Below are positions 29,279-38,632 of a stretch of DNA of 64,000 nucleotides, piece by piece. The DNA is from Jejubacter calystegiae (GTDB lineage Bacteria; Pseudomonadota; Gammaproteobacteria; Enterobacterales; Enterobacteriaceae): assembly GCF_005671395.1 (NCBI RefSeq), contig NZ_CP040428.1:992001-1056000 (forward strand). The letters run 5' to 3'. Below the pieces are notes generated by a model. The model was not told the origin of the DNA. It searched no databases and saw only the letters and a program-made list of their open reading frames with translations. A program made the position numbers and the translations under genes. The number at the start of each line of letters is the position of its first letter. Position 1 is the stretch's first letter.

Positions 29279-30355
29279 ATGGCACAGGTTATCAATACTA
29301 ATACTCTGTCTCTGACCGCTCAGAACAACATGAACCGCTCACAGGGTGCGCTGGGTACCGCGATCGAGCGTCTGTCTTCCGGTCTGCGTATCAACAGCGC
29401 CAAGGACGATGCCGCTGGTCAGGCAATCTCTAACCGCTTCACCGCCAACATCAACGGCCTGTCCCAGGCTTCCCGTAATGCCAACGACGGTATCTCCATC
29501 GCTCAGACCACCGAAGGCGCGCTGAACGAAATCAACGACAACCTGCAGAACATCCGCCGTCTGACCGTACAGGCGCAGAACGCCACCAACTCCGGCTCTG
29601 ACCGTAAGTCCATCCAGGACGAAATCGACCAGCGTCTGTCTGAAATTAACCGTATCTCCGAGCAGACCGAGTTCAACGGCGTGAAGGTACTGAGCAAAGA
29701 TCAGACTCTGAGCATTCAGGTAGGTTCTAACGATGGCCAGACCATCGAAATCAACCTGAACAAGATGGATGCCACCACCCTGGGTATGGATGGCTTTAAC
29801 GTAAACAACGTTGCCACCAAGCTGAAAGAAGGTTCTAGCATCACTACAGGTAGTGAGTCTTATAAGCTGACTGCTACGGATATGACCACCTACAATGGCG
29901 GCGTGGTATCCATGAAAAATGACAGTGGCGACGACGTTGTCTATGGTATTAAAGAAGCGGCTGATGGCGCCAAGACCTACTTTACACTGACAGCAAAAGC
30001 GGGCACTAACGCAGGCGATCCGAGCGAGCTGGACTCAGCCGCGATGACGGATACGACTACCATCGCAAAAATCGATGCTGCCTCTTCCCCGCTGGCTGAC
30101 ATCGATGCCGCTATTGCTCAGGTTGACGATCTGCGCTCCGGTCTGGGTGCGGTACAGAACCGTTTTGACTCTGTTATCAACAACCTGGACAGCACGGTTA
30201 ACAACCTGTCTGCTTCCCGCTCTCGTATCCTGGACGCTGACTACGCGACCGAAGTGTCTAACATGAGCCGCGCGCAGATCCTGCAGCAGGCGGGCACCAC
30301 GGTTCTGGCTCAGGCCAACCAGGTTCCGCAGAACGTCCTGTCTCTGCTGCGTTAA
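29279..30355 (+). CDS. fliC: flagellin
   Basis: Filament subunit, exported through the flagellar type III system. At 358 residues it is much shorter than E. coli or Salmonella FliC (about 495). The conserved D0/D1 ends are complete (MAQVINTNTLSLTAQNNMNR; SRAQILQQAGTTVLAQANQV; terminal VLSLLR). The size reduction is in the central surface-exposed D2/D3 region, only about 100 residues long here. Short flagellins like this are typical of Serratia-type filaments. It has a sigma-28 promoter upstream and a strong terminator after. Confidence 0.97.
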   Translation: MAQVINTNTLSLTAQNNMNRSQGALGTAIERLSSGLRINSAKDDAAGQAISNRFTANINGLSQASRNANDGISIAQTTEGALNEINDNLQNIRRLTVQAQNATNSGSDRKSIQDEIDQRLSEINRISEQTEFNGVKVLSKDQTLSIQVGSNDGQTIEINLNKMDATTLGMDGFNVNNVATKLKEGSSITTGSESYKLTATDMTTYNGGVVSMKNDSGDDVVYGIKEAADGAKTYFTLTAKAGTNAGDPSELDSAAMTDTTTIAKIDAASSPLADIDAAIAQVDDLRSGLGAVQNRFDSVINNLDSTVNNLSASRSRILDADYATEVSNMSRAQILQQAGTTVLAQANQVPQNVLSLLR

Positions 30356-30380
30356 TTCGCAAGCCACCGACAGAAAACAA

Positions 30381-30410
30381 CCCTCGCCGCTCTGCGGCGA
30401 GGGTTTTTTA
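30381..30410 (+). terminator. intrinsic terminator of fliC
   Basis: CCCTCGCCGC-TCT-GCGGCGAGGG forms a perfect 10-bp stem followed by TTTTTTAT, 25 bases after the stop. Confidence 0.97.
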
Positions 30411-30509
30411 TACCCGCAATAAGGGGGTGTTTCACGGGTTTATTCCGGCCATTGATTCCACATTAACCAACGATAATAAACGCGGGTTTTAGATTGTCGG
30501 ATAAGCGTG

Positions 30510-31238
30510 ATGGTGAACAACTTATATACTGCGGCAGGCACGGTAACAGATAAAAACGCGCTCTGGACGGAGTACGCGCCACTGGTACGCCACGAGGCGC
30601 TGCGCCTGCAGGTGCGCCTGCCCGCAAGCGTCGAACTGGATGACTTAATTCAGGCCGGCATGATCGGGCTGCTTAGCGCCATCGACGGTTACGATCCCCA
30701 GCAGGGAACCCAGCTACGCACCTGGGTCACTCAGCGGGTACGCTGGGCGATGATGGATGAACTGCGCGAACGCGACTGGGTTCCGCGCCGGGTACGTAGC
30801 AATGCCCGCGACGTTTCCGCCGCTATTCACCGGGTTGAACAACGGCTGGGCCGCACCGCTTCGGAGCCCGAAGTCGCCGAAGAGCTGGGGGTGGATCTTG
30901 AAACTTACCAGCAAATTCTGATGGATACCAATACCAGCCAGCTCTTCTCCCTGGACGAACTTCAGGAAGAACAAGGGGGCAGCATGGAACTGCCCGATGA
31001 ACAGCACGCACGCCAGAATCCACTCCAGCAGCTTCTTTCCAGCAGCCTTCGCCAGCGAGTTATCGAAGAAATTCAAAGACTTCCTGAAAGAGAACAGCTT
31101 CTGCTCAATCTCTACTATCAGCAGGAGCTGAATATGAAAGAGATTGGCGCCGTGTTGGGGGTAGGCGAACCCCGGGTCAGTCAGCTTCACAGCCAGGTCA
31201 TTAAGCGCCTGCGCGCCCGCCTGCAATCCGCCGAATAA
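30510..31238 (+). CDS. fliA: RNA polymerase sigma factor for flagellar operons (sigma-28)
   Basis: Directs RNA polymerase to class 3 flagellar and chemotaxis promoters. It has 242 residues from the ATG at 30510; the next codon is GTG (30513), which aligns with the E. coli start, so either may be used. Region 2 (LVRHEALRLQVRLPASVELDD; RDWVPRRVRSNARDVS) and region 4 (LPEREQLLLNLYYQQELNMKEIGAVLGVGEPRVSQLHSQ) are intact. fliZ, which follows fliA in E. coli, is absent; a chemoreceptor gene follows instead. Confidence 0.96.
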   Translation: MVNNLYTAAGTVTDKNALWTEYAPLVRHEALRLQVRLPASVELDDLIQAGMIGLLSAIDGYDPQQGTQLRTWVTQRVRWAMMDELRERDWVPRRVRSNARDVSAAIHRVEQRLGRTASEPEVAEELGVDLETYQQILMDTNTSQLFSLDELQEEQGGSMELPDEQHARQNPLQQLLSSSLRQRVIEEIQRLPEREQLLLNLYYQQELNMKEIGAVLGVGEPRVSQLHSQVIKRLRARLQSAE

Positions 31239-31325
31239 TCTTTCTATGTAAGAAAACGTCAGAGCCCTCTCAACATGACTGACGTTTCTTTACACTCTGC
31301 GATACTCAACGCCTGGTTAAATAAC

Positions 31326-31352
31326 GCAAGGTTCCGCCAAATTTACCGATAA
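31326..31352 (+). promoter_or_regulatory. sigma-28-like promoter of the first chemoreceptor gene
   Basis: GCAAGGTT, 11 bases, then ACCGATAA (31345-31352). The -10 box is a near-perfect FliA box; the -35 matches TAAAGTTT at 5 of 8. It is 32 bases before the chemoreceptor start. Confidence 0.65.
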
Positions 31353-31384
31353 CACTAGCGTCAGTCTCCACCAGGAAGAGAGAA

Positions 31385-33046
31385 ATGAAAACCCTGAAGT
31401 TATCCACGTACCTGAAAGGTGCGCTGGTCATATTTTGCGTTATCACCTTTATTACCAACGCGATGGTGATTATTAACGCCAATAAAACCCGCGACTCTTT
31501 TGCCCTATTTAGCCTTGCCGACAGAAACTCCCGGGAAATATCCCGTCTGGTGGATGCGCTCTATAGCGTTCGCGGCGACCTGAACTACGTTCACAACGAC
31601 CCCAATATGTCCCATGAAACCATCGACAGAAAACATCGTGAAATTCAGGAGTCCATTGCCCGGGCAAAAGAACACGCCCGTATTTTCCAGGGTCTGGAAC
31701 GTTCCAGCGCAGAGACCCGCATGAGCGCTGAAGAGATCGTCAAAGCCTTTAACGCGCTCGTCGCCCGCTATGACGGAAATATCCAGCAGTTGGAAAACTA
31801 CAACAATACCGGTTTCGACAACGGCGAATATGAACGCAAGCTCAGCACGGCCATCGATCGCTATATGCAACAAAACAAAGCCGTCAGCCTCCATGCCCAA
31901 ACAGATGCCGCTGGAGATCGTACCAAAGCGATCTGGACCGCCATCGTCTTTATTATTGTCACCGTCTTCATCTCCGTCTTCGCCAGCTTCTGGCTGCGCA
32001 AGAACCTGTTCCAGCGCCTGAGCTTGACTGCAAATACGCTGGAATCTATCGGTCATGGCGAGCTGTATCACAACTTCGACCCCGGCCCGCGTAACGAGAT
32101 TGGCGAAATGCTGCTGGCACTGAAAAATATGCAGACCTCACTGGTTGATATGGTCAGCAAGATTCAGGGGGGATCAGCAAACATTACCACCAGCGCCGGC
32201 CGAATCGAGGTGGGCAACAACGATCTCTCTTCCCGTACCGAACAACAGGCCGCAGCGCTACAGGAAACCGCAGCCAGCATGGAAGAGCTGCGTATTACCG
32301 TGAAGCAGAACGCCGACAACGCCCGTCACGCCAGCCAGCTTACCGTGCACGCCAGCGATGTGGCCCGTAAGGGCGGCGAAGTGATGACCAATGTCATCCA
32401 GACCATGGATCAGATTACCGAAAGCTCGCGTCGGATTGCCGACATCAACTCGGTCATCGACAGCATCGCCAACCAGACCAACATTCTGGCGCTTAACGCC
32501 GCCGTGGAAGCGGCCCGGGCAGGCGAACAGGGTCGCGGCTTTGCAGTGGTGGCCAGCGAAGTGCGTAACCTGGCGAAGCGCAGCTCCGACGCCGCCAAAG
32601 AGATCAGCGGCCTGATTTCTCACTCGGTAGAAAGCGTTAACGACGGCGCAAAGCTGGTTGAAAAAGCCGGTGAAACTATCCAGGGCATTGTGACTTCTGT
32701 TGCCCAGGTGAGCGACATCATGAATGAGATCACCTCAGCCACCGATGAACAGAGCACCGGTATCGATCAGATTGCCCAGGCGATTAATGAAATGGACCTG
32801 GTCACCCAGCAGAACGCCTCGCTGGTTGAAGAGGTGGCATCCGTCTCCACCACCATGTCTTCTCAGGCTAATGCCCTGAAAAGCAGCGTGTCGATTTTCC
32901 AGATCCGTGAGCACCAGGAGCCGGTACGCCATAAAATCGTGCGCCCTGAACCGAAAATCGCCCACGTCGAAACACCGGCGAAGCCTGCCCGTCAACCAGC
33001 CAAAGAGGAGAAGACGGAAGTGCATGACGAATGGGATACCTTCTAA
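31385..33046 (+). CDS. methyl-accepting chemotaxis protein
   Basis: A 553-residue transmembrane chemoreceptor of the Tar/Tsr layout. TM1 is at about residues 10-30, a four-helix-bundle-type periplasmic domain is at 31-185, TM2 at about 188-208, then HAMP, and a cytoplasmic signalling domain with the highly conserved hairpin tip ([30 protein letters not shown]). The C-terminus EWDTF resembles the NWETF pentapeptide that tethers CheR and CheB. The ligand is not evident. It is downstream of fliA with its own sigma-28 promoter. Confidence 0.94.
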   Translation: MKTLKLSTYLKGALVIFCVITFITNAMVIINANKTRDSFALFSLADRNSREISRLVDALYSVRGDLNYVHNDPNMSHETIDRKHREIQESIARAKEHARIFQGLERSSAETRMSAEEIVKAFNALVARYDGNIQQLENYNNTGFDNGEYERKLSTAIDRYMQQNKAVSLHAQTDAAGDRTKAIWTAIVFIIVTVFISVFASFWLRKNLFQRLSLTANTLESIGHGELYHNFDPGPRNEIGEMLLALKNMQTSLVDMVSKIQGGSANITTSAGRIEVGNNDLSSRTEQQAAALQETAASMEELRITVKQNADNARHASQLTVHASDVARKGGEVMTNVIQTMDQITESSRRIADINSVIDSIANQTNILALNAAVEAARAGEQGRGFAVVASEVRNLAKRSSDAAKEISGLISHSVESVNDGAKLVEKAGETIQGIVTSVAQVSDIMNEITSATDEQSTGIDQIAQAINEMDLVTQQNASLVEEVASVSTTMSSQANALKSSVSIFQIREHQEPVRHKIVRPEPKIAHVETPAKPARQPAKEEKTEVHDEWDTF

Positions 33047-33080
33047 TCCCGTCTTAGCGTTCATCTTGATGTAGCAGACC

Positions 33081-33104
33081 AGGCGGGGTTCTCCTCGCCT
33101 GTTT
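33081..33104 (+). terminator. intrinsic terminator of the chemoreceptor gene
   Basis: AGGCGGGG-TTCT-CCTCGCCT, an 8-bp stem with one G/T pair and a short loop, is followed by GTTTGC. It lies 34 bases past the stop. Confidence 0.75.
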
Positions 33105-33197
33105 GCTTCACGCTGTTTTTTTCAAATGACACCGGCAATACCTTTCCTGATTCATCTGGGTAGAAGATGAAAGACGGCAACACTCCCCGGCTCAAAA

Positions 33198-33430
33198 ATG
33201 CCGACAGGATTCCGGCTCTCAGGGACGCCCCGCAGGGATGCGGGGCGAGGATGCGCCTTACAGGGACGTTACATCGCGCCCGGTCCCGTTAAGAGAGCCG
33301 GGAGCACGGAGGGGACCCGAAGGGCATTTTTTTCGCCGGGCGCCGGGGGTTGTCAGGGGGCCGGGCGTAAGGCCACCTGACCCGTTCACCGGCTCCGCTA
33401 TTTGCATAAGCAAAATCACCTTAAGGTGAA
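33198..33430. other. GC-rich structured non-coding element
   Basis: A block strikingly richer in G and C than its flanks, within a 514-base gap between a chemoreceptor gene and srfC. A 9-bp helix (CCGGCTCTC 33212-33220 with GAGAGCCGG 33293-33301) encloses a perfect hairpin GCCCCGCA-GGGA-TGCGGGGC (33228-33247) and a GGGAC/GTCCC stem (33263-33267 with 33283-33287). Further G-rich segments follow, then GGTGAACGG near 33425 facing CCGTTCACC at 33382-33390. Open frames exist on both strands but look non-coding (Pro/Gly/Arg-rich). It may be a dispersed repeat or a structured RNA. Confidence 0.5.
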
Positions 33431-33515
33431 CGGAACCTTCCCCCTGCGCTGCATGTTTATCCAGAAAATGGACTAACCACGATAACTTCATTTTCACGCT
33501 AACCTGCGATGAACC

Positions 33516-33541
33516 AAAAAAAAGCCCCCGAAACCGGGGGC
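33516..33541 (-). terminator. intrinsic terminator of srfABC
   Basis: On the minus strand GCCCCCG-GTTT-CGGGGGC is followed by a run of eight T. It lies 20 bases after the srfC stop. Confidence 0.95.
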
Positions 33542-33560
33542 AAAGGGCGGTGTAAACCGA

Positions 33561-35711
33561 TTACTGCGCCTGTAACAGCGTACGCAGCATTAAGCAGGCA
33601 TCGGGGCTGACATCCTGCGGATGGCGATAGTTAATGTTCTCCGTCGCGCGGGTCCAGAGCGCTACCAGCCAGTCGTACACATAGTGCGTGGCGGCATGCA
33701 CCGGGTTCGCCTCCAGCTTCGTCAGTCGCTCGCTGCTGCGTGGGCGCACGCCAAGCGAAAAGATAGGGTGACCCGGGTTCCAGCGGCTGGCCGGACGCAC
33801 GGAAGCATCCAAACCGGCATAGCCAAGCCAGGAGATAAAATCACTCAGGGCAGACATCACCCGGGCGCTGTCCGCCAGCGCGCTACGCTCACAGCCCACC
33901 AGAACCCGGGTAAACACCCCCGGCAGATTCAGGCGATAGCTGGTGGTAATCAGAATTTCGCACAGGGTACGACGCTGCGGGGTCGACAGGTTCAGGCCGT
34001 CGCTCCCCTTCTCTGCCCACTGTCGCAGGTGGTTCACCCACAGCCTGTGTACCGCATGTTCGAAATCGGCGCGACTGGCTTCAGGGGCAGCCACATCACG
34101 ACGATCGTCTGCAAACAGATCGAGAGAAAAATCAAACAGATCGGTACCGGACTCCAGCGACGGCGGATACTGCTGCCACACGCGCTGTAGCGCGCTTCGG
34201 GCAGGCAGTAAGGCATTCAACAACGCGCCATGGCCCGCCGCCTGCTGCTGTAGCACCCTGACCAGCTCTTCCAGTTCAAGATTACTGGCCGGCCCCAGAG
34301 TGGCGGGATCCACTAACCAGCGCCGGAACAGTTCGCTGACCTCCGTTTCCAGTTCGCGCTGACGACGCTGGATCTGTGCAGTCCGTCTGTCATCCCCCAG
34401 GTTATCACCCAGCCAGCGCACCAGACGCCGGGCGTCGTTGTCCGTGATGACCTGGCAGACTCCCCAGGGATAGCGGGCGCTATCCAGCAGGCTCTGCACT
34501 GCGCTGTCTATAGATTCTGCGCCGGGAACAGCGTCGAAACGGGTATCAAAGGGCGTAATGGCCCAGGCCAGTCGCGGCGTGTCGGCAGTCGCAGGCAGCC
34601 AGTCAATCAGCAGGGAAGCCACCTCGCGGTTATCCTTGCGCTCCTGCACCGACTGACACACCAGCAGCAGATCGGGTTCGCCGTTCTGGCGATAAAATTC
34701 GCTCAGGAAATTACGCTTACTCAGGCCCAGGTTACGCCCGGTATCACGCTGAAAACCGGGGATATCCAGTACGTTAAGCGCTGGCAGATCTTCAACAGAC
34801 CCGGCGCCAGAGGCCAGTTCGGCGCACAGCAGGGAAAGCTGGCTACAGGGTACGGCGATCGGCTCTGCAAGCTCGCCCCCCACCAGCGGGCGGACGCCGA
34901 TCGACGCCGCTTCGCCTGTGGACTCCTCAGGAGCCAGGAACTCCATGACCGGCTGGCGATATCTGTCCAGCAGCAGTTGCTCCGGCGCCAGAACGTAACG
35001 CGCATTGCCCAACTGTTGCAGGGCAGAGGTCACACCCTGCCAGCGCCGGGTCAGCGCGTGGTTGTCACCCCACAGCAGCGCCAGGCAGCGCGTGCGCTGC
35101 GCCAGACTCATCAGCGGCAGCGCTTCCGCCATTTGGCTCCAGATCCCCGGCTCGGCAATGCCCGTTAACTGGCGATAAGCCGCGGCCAGTCCGACAATCT
35201 GTTCCGCATCGATGCCGGTGGCTTCGCCGCTGTCGTAGCTGCGGCGAGCCTCGTCCAGACGCTCGCGCATCTGCGCTGGCTCAAAGGGGCGGCCATCGCC
35301 GCTGGCCATATGGTGACGCAGGAAAATCTGAGCCAGTTCCCCTTCGTTGAACAGCGTCAGGTACAACGGAAATCCCGGGTGCTCCGGCCAGTGGGCAGGA
35401 CCAAAACGCACGGCCATCTGCGGCTGTTTGTCAGCCCCTGCCAGCGCGCTTAAAAACGCCGCGTGTTCCGGCTCCGTGACCATCAACTGTCTGAGATGGG
35501 CCTTACCCCGGGCCGAATGACCATACAGTCCCACGGTGGGCAGCGCGGCCGTCGCGCACTCGGCCTGTAAATACTGCTGACGTACCTGACGCAGGCGCAA
35601 CAGAATACCGTCAGCGACATCGTCCAGCAGCGGCGATTGCTGGCGATTCACCGTCACCCAGTGGAACAGCGCGCTAAAGACGGCGGTGTTTAATGAAATA
35701 GAGGCGCTCAT
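33561..35711 (-). CDS. srfC: SrfC-family putative virulence factor
   Basis: A 716-residue protein matching the third member of srfABC. It looks like a degenerate P-loop protein: GLYGHSARGKA near residue 65 has the GxxxxGK spacing of a Walker A but Ala where Ser/Thr is expected, and NVLDIPGFQRDTG near residue 310 resembles a GTPase switch (DxPG). In Salmonella the name refers to SsrB-regulated factors, and the operon is also reported with flagellar class 3 genes. The molecular function is unknown. It overlaps srfB by 4 bases (ATGA). Confidence 0.85.
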   Translation of the reverse strand: MSASISLNTAVFSALFHWVTVNRQQSPLLDDVADGILLRLRQVRQQYLQAECATAALPTVGLYGHSARGKAHLRQLMVTEPEHAAFLSALAGADKQPQMAVRFGPAHWPEHPGFPLYLTLFNEGELAQIFLRHHMASGDGRPFEPAQMRERLDEARRSYDSGEATGIDAEQIVGLAAAYRQLTGIAEPGIWSQMAEALPLMSLAQRTRCLALLWGDNHALTRRWQGVTSALQQLGNARYVLAPEQLLLDRYRQPVMEFLAPEESTGEAASIGVRPLVGGELAEPIAVPCSQLSLLCAELASGAGSVEDLPALNVLDIPGFQRDTGRNLGLSKRNFLSEFYRQNGEPDLLLVCQSVQERKDNREVASLLIDWLPATADTPRLAWAITPFDTRFDAVPGAESIDSAVQSLLDSARYPWGVCQVITDNDARRLVRWLGDNLGDDRRTAQIQRRQRELETEVSELFRRWLVDPATLGPASNLELEELVRVLQQQAAGHGALLNALLPARSALQRVWQQYPPSLESGTDLFDFSLDLFADDRRDVAAPEASRADFEHAVHRLWVNHLRQWAEKGSDGLNLSTPQRRTLCEILITTSYRLNLPGVFTRVLVGCERSALADSARVMSALSDFISWLGYAGLDASVRPASRWNPGHPIFSLGVRPRSSERLTKLEANPVHAATHYVYDWLVALWTRATENINYRHPQDVSPDACLMLRTLLQAQ

Positions 35712-38629
35712 TTGTTGTACAGGTTCCCGCTGTCAATCCAGTATTCAGACACGCTGCCGCGTGAGTCGGTCAGGGTATTTAAGGTCAGGCTCAGCCGCTG
35801 CGGCGACACCTTCTCGCCGCTGGCGAGCCGGGCTTCAGCCAGTACGAATGCCTCTCCCTGTCCGGCTTCCTTGTTTAGCGCCAGGCGCACGTAAAGCGGC
35901 CCCTGGCTGGCAATGGCCACCGTCAGCTGCGGATCGACGATATTCAGGGTGTAGAGCGGCGTGGCGGGCCAGCGGGCATTATCCAGCTGGCGGAAACCCA
36001 GCCGAACGTTGCCGCGAATCGCAAAGGCGTTATCGCTCTCCAGACAGCCCCGAGGGTCATCCAGATCGATATCGCGATACCAGATATCTTCATCCGCCAG
36101 GCGGTTCTGTTCGTCCAGGACGCCCAGGTAACGAATGGTCGACCAGGCCTGAATCCCCGCGGTCTGGAACAGGAAACCCGGCAACCGCAGGGACTGTGAC
36201 AGACTGAACAGCATGGCGCCCACCGCCGCGGTGGACTTCGGGTGGCCGTTAAAGGGGTACCACTCATGCACCGGGTAGTCGTTCATCATCACCATACGGT
36301 TGACCGGTACCGGTTGCAGATAACGCAGCAGCGCCTGAATACCCGGCAGTCCCACGGGGCGGCCGGTCATCAGTACCAGGTCGCAGTCGTACCAGGTGAC
36401 GGCCTCGCACAGCGCATGCAGCGGCGACGAGATGGCAAAGCGCCGTTCCAACACCGCCTGCTGCAGCTCGGTAAAGTTGGTCCGCAGCGGCATGGCCGCT
36501 AAATCGAAAGGCGTCGCGTCATCCGCCAGCGCAGGCTGCACCAGTCGGGCGACTTCCGTGATCAGCTCATCTGAAAGCGGGTCCGTCAGCATATCGCCCG
36601 CCAGCATGTCGAGCCCGGGCAACCGATCGTCCGGACGGCTCCGTTCCCAGGCGGCCAGAATGGCGTTACCAAGCGGAATAAAGAATTGCAGCGTCATCTG
36701 CTGGCGCAGCATATCTCCGGATTCGGGGTACTCAGCTTCACCGACCAGCCGCTGCATCAGGATATCGATATCGCGCGCGCCGCACTGGCGTAGCCAGTTT
36801 GCCAGCGCCGGCAGCAGACACTGGCCAATCACGTCCAGCAGAATGTCGTCGCCCGCCACCCGGAAGCCTTCCCGGAACAGCAGGCGCGGCGTTATCCGCA
36901 CGCTGCGGCTGTCATCTTCCTGCAACGAATACTCTGTAACGGCCATATCGGTGGTCCCGCCACCAATATCGATAGAGGCCACCCGCAGCGGATAGCGCTG
37001 TTCCGGGTCAACTCCCGGCCGGGCCAGCGCACTGAACAACGCCCCGGCGCTTCCGGCATAGTTTTGATGAATCTCGTTATACAGCCAGAACATCTGGCCG
37101 CAGCTTGCCTCGTCCCATTCGGCCTGTACCACAGGCAGCGGTACGCTACGTCCCTGGTCCGCTTCCTGTGGATGCCAGCCCATAGCGCGCCAGACCAGGT
37201 TAATCGCCTGCTCCATCCGCTGGCGGAAAATATCACGCTCCCTGGCCGGCATACCGGTCGGCAGGGTTAAAATTAAGGTCCGCAGCTGGCGCGGCGCATC
37301 GGGGCGCCCCATGCGCAGGCGGTTATCCACGCTGTTAATCTGACTCAACGCCTGGGCCAGCAGCTCGCAGAGTAACTGGGTCATCAGCGCGCTGCGGCTG
37401 TAGTTTGCGGAAAATACCGGCAGACGCTCATCAGCGGGGAGCTCCGCCAGCGGCACGCCTTCGTCGTTCATCAGCATCATCAATGGCCGGACGATGGCTT
37501 CCGCTTCTGCGCCGTTAGCGCTGCGGCTAAAGCGCCACGCATTATCCACCGGCGAACAGTCCCACAGGTAGCGACGCGGGCTGGAAAGGCTGCATGCGCC
37601 GGAAATGGCCGGACGTCGGGCCGCAAGCTGGCAAGCGTCATGGCCCACCCGCGCCTGTGAAGGCCAGATGAAGGCGTCGTCGCGCCCGCTTTCCACGGAA
37701 TAAAAACGCTTGCCGAAATCGGCACGGGCAAAAGTCAGGCGACTAGGGAAAAACGACGCGCTGGCGAACTGCGGCGCCTCTGGCGAACGTAGCTGAAGCT
37801 GTGCGGTATGGCGCAGGCCGTTATCGCCAATGCCGTGATCTTCGATCAGGAGCCCGCAGGTGTGGGTATTCCCCACATCCAGCACCAGATCCGCCGGGAT
37901 CGTCTCCGTAGGCGATCCCGCCGCGACGATCTTAAGCTCGGGGATCGCCAGGTGCTGCCCCATCAGTTCCAGCAGATTCAGCCAGTGCGCCTGATATTCG
38001 AATTTTTTCAGCGCCAGTTGAATATCGCCCTGGGTTCGGTCTTCCAGCTCCGCGGCGGTCATAAAGCTTTCCCGCAGCCAGCCGTCTACCCACGTCTGAT
38101 CGATAAAGTCATCCAGCTCGCTATCGTGCCAGGCCAGCGCAAAGCGCGTACCGGCGGTAATATCGCTCTCGACCGGCGCCAGCAGCTCTTCCCCTTCGAC
38201 ATCGCGGGCGATACGGGTATCCAGCGCCAGCGTCAGGCGGTGGGTATGGCCTGCGTCATCCGGCTGCGCCAGGCGGCGAACCTGGAAGCGCGCCCAGTTG
38301 CAGGGGCCCTGGGCAAAGCGACGCATGGCGCTCACCCGCAGCACCGGCAGAGGCAACCATTCGCCATCCAGCAGATTTAAAGAGTGGCTGATGGAAATCC
38401 GGCTTTCCGGTTCAACCACCTCTGGCGTGCCGCCATCGTGGGCAGGCAGGGTAAACTTTTGCCGGTCCTGGTCCCACGACAGACGCAACAGCGGACCATT
38501 AGCTGTTTTACGCACAAAACAGCCGGATGCTCCCGGTTCGGCCAGCGTGATGCCAAAGTCCAGGAACTGAATGCCGCTATCCCGAATCAGGGAGACATCA
38601 TGACGGTACGGATACAGATTAACCAGCAT
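35708..38629 (-). CDS. srfB: SrfB-family putative virulence factor, actin/Hsp70-like fold
   Basis: A 973-residue protein matching SrfB. Two nucleotide-phosphate motifs of the actin/Hsp70 ATPase superfamily are visible: LVLDVGNTHTCGLLIEDHG near residue 270 and ASIDIGGGTTDMAVTEY near residue 550. This suggests ATP binding and an assembly or chaperone-like role. It is the middle gene of srfABC, with 3 bases to srfA and a 4-base overlap with srfC, so all three are one translational unit. The role in this organism is unknown. Confidence 0.88.
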   Translation of the reverse strand: MLVNLYPYRHDVSLIRDSGIQFLDFGITLAEPGASGCFVRKTANGPLLRLSWDQDRQKFTLPAHDGGTPEVVEPESRISISHSLNLLDGEWLPLPVLRVSAMRRFAQGPCNWARFQVRRLAQPDDAGHTHRLTLALDTRIARDVEGEELLAPVESDITAGTRFALAWHDSELDDFIDQTWVDGWLRESFMTAAELEDRTQGDIQLALKKFEYQAHWLNLLELMGQHLAIPELKIVAAGSPTETIPADLVLDVGNTHTCGLLIEDHGIGDNGLRHTAQLQLRSPEAPQFASASFFPSRLTFARADFGKRFYSVESGRDDAFIWPSQARVGHDACQLAARRPAISGACSLSSPRRYLWDCSPVDNAWRFSRSANGAEAEAIVRPLMMLMNDEGVPLAELPADERLPVFSANYSRSALMTQLLCELLAQALSQINSVDNRLRMGRPDAPRQLRTLILTLPTGMPARERDIFRQRMEQAINLVWRAMGWHPQEADQGRSVPLPVVQAEWDEASCGQMFWLYNEIHQNYAGSAGALFSALARPGVDPEQRYPLRVASIDIGGGTTDMAVTEYSLQEDDSRSVRITPRLLFREGFRVAGDDILLDVIGQCLLPALANWLRQCGARDIDILMQRLVGEAEYPESGDMLRQQMTLQFFIPLGNAILAAWERSRPDDRLPGLDMLAGDMLTDPLSDELITEVARLVQPALADDATPFDLAAMPLRTNFTELQQAVLERRFAISSPLHALCEAVTWYDCDLVLMTGRPVGLPGIQALLRYLQPVPVNRMVMMNDYPVHEWYPFNGHPKSTAAVGAMLFSLSQSLRLPGFLFQTAGIQAWSTIRYLGVLDEQNRLADEDIWYRDIDLDDPRGCLESDNAFAIRGNVRLGFRQLDNARWPATPLYTLNIVDPQLTVAIASQGPLYVRLALNKEAGQGEAFVLAEARLASGEKVSPQRLSLTLNTLTDSRGSVSEYWIDSGNLYNK

Positions 38630-38632
38630 GGC

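Noticed and set aside
33258-33497. 79-codon minus-strand frame in the GC-rich element
   Set aside because: Low-complexity Pro/Gly/Arg-rich product, no ribosome site, and the DNA is better explained as a structured non-coding element.
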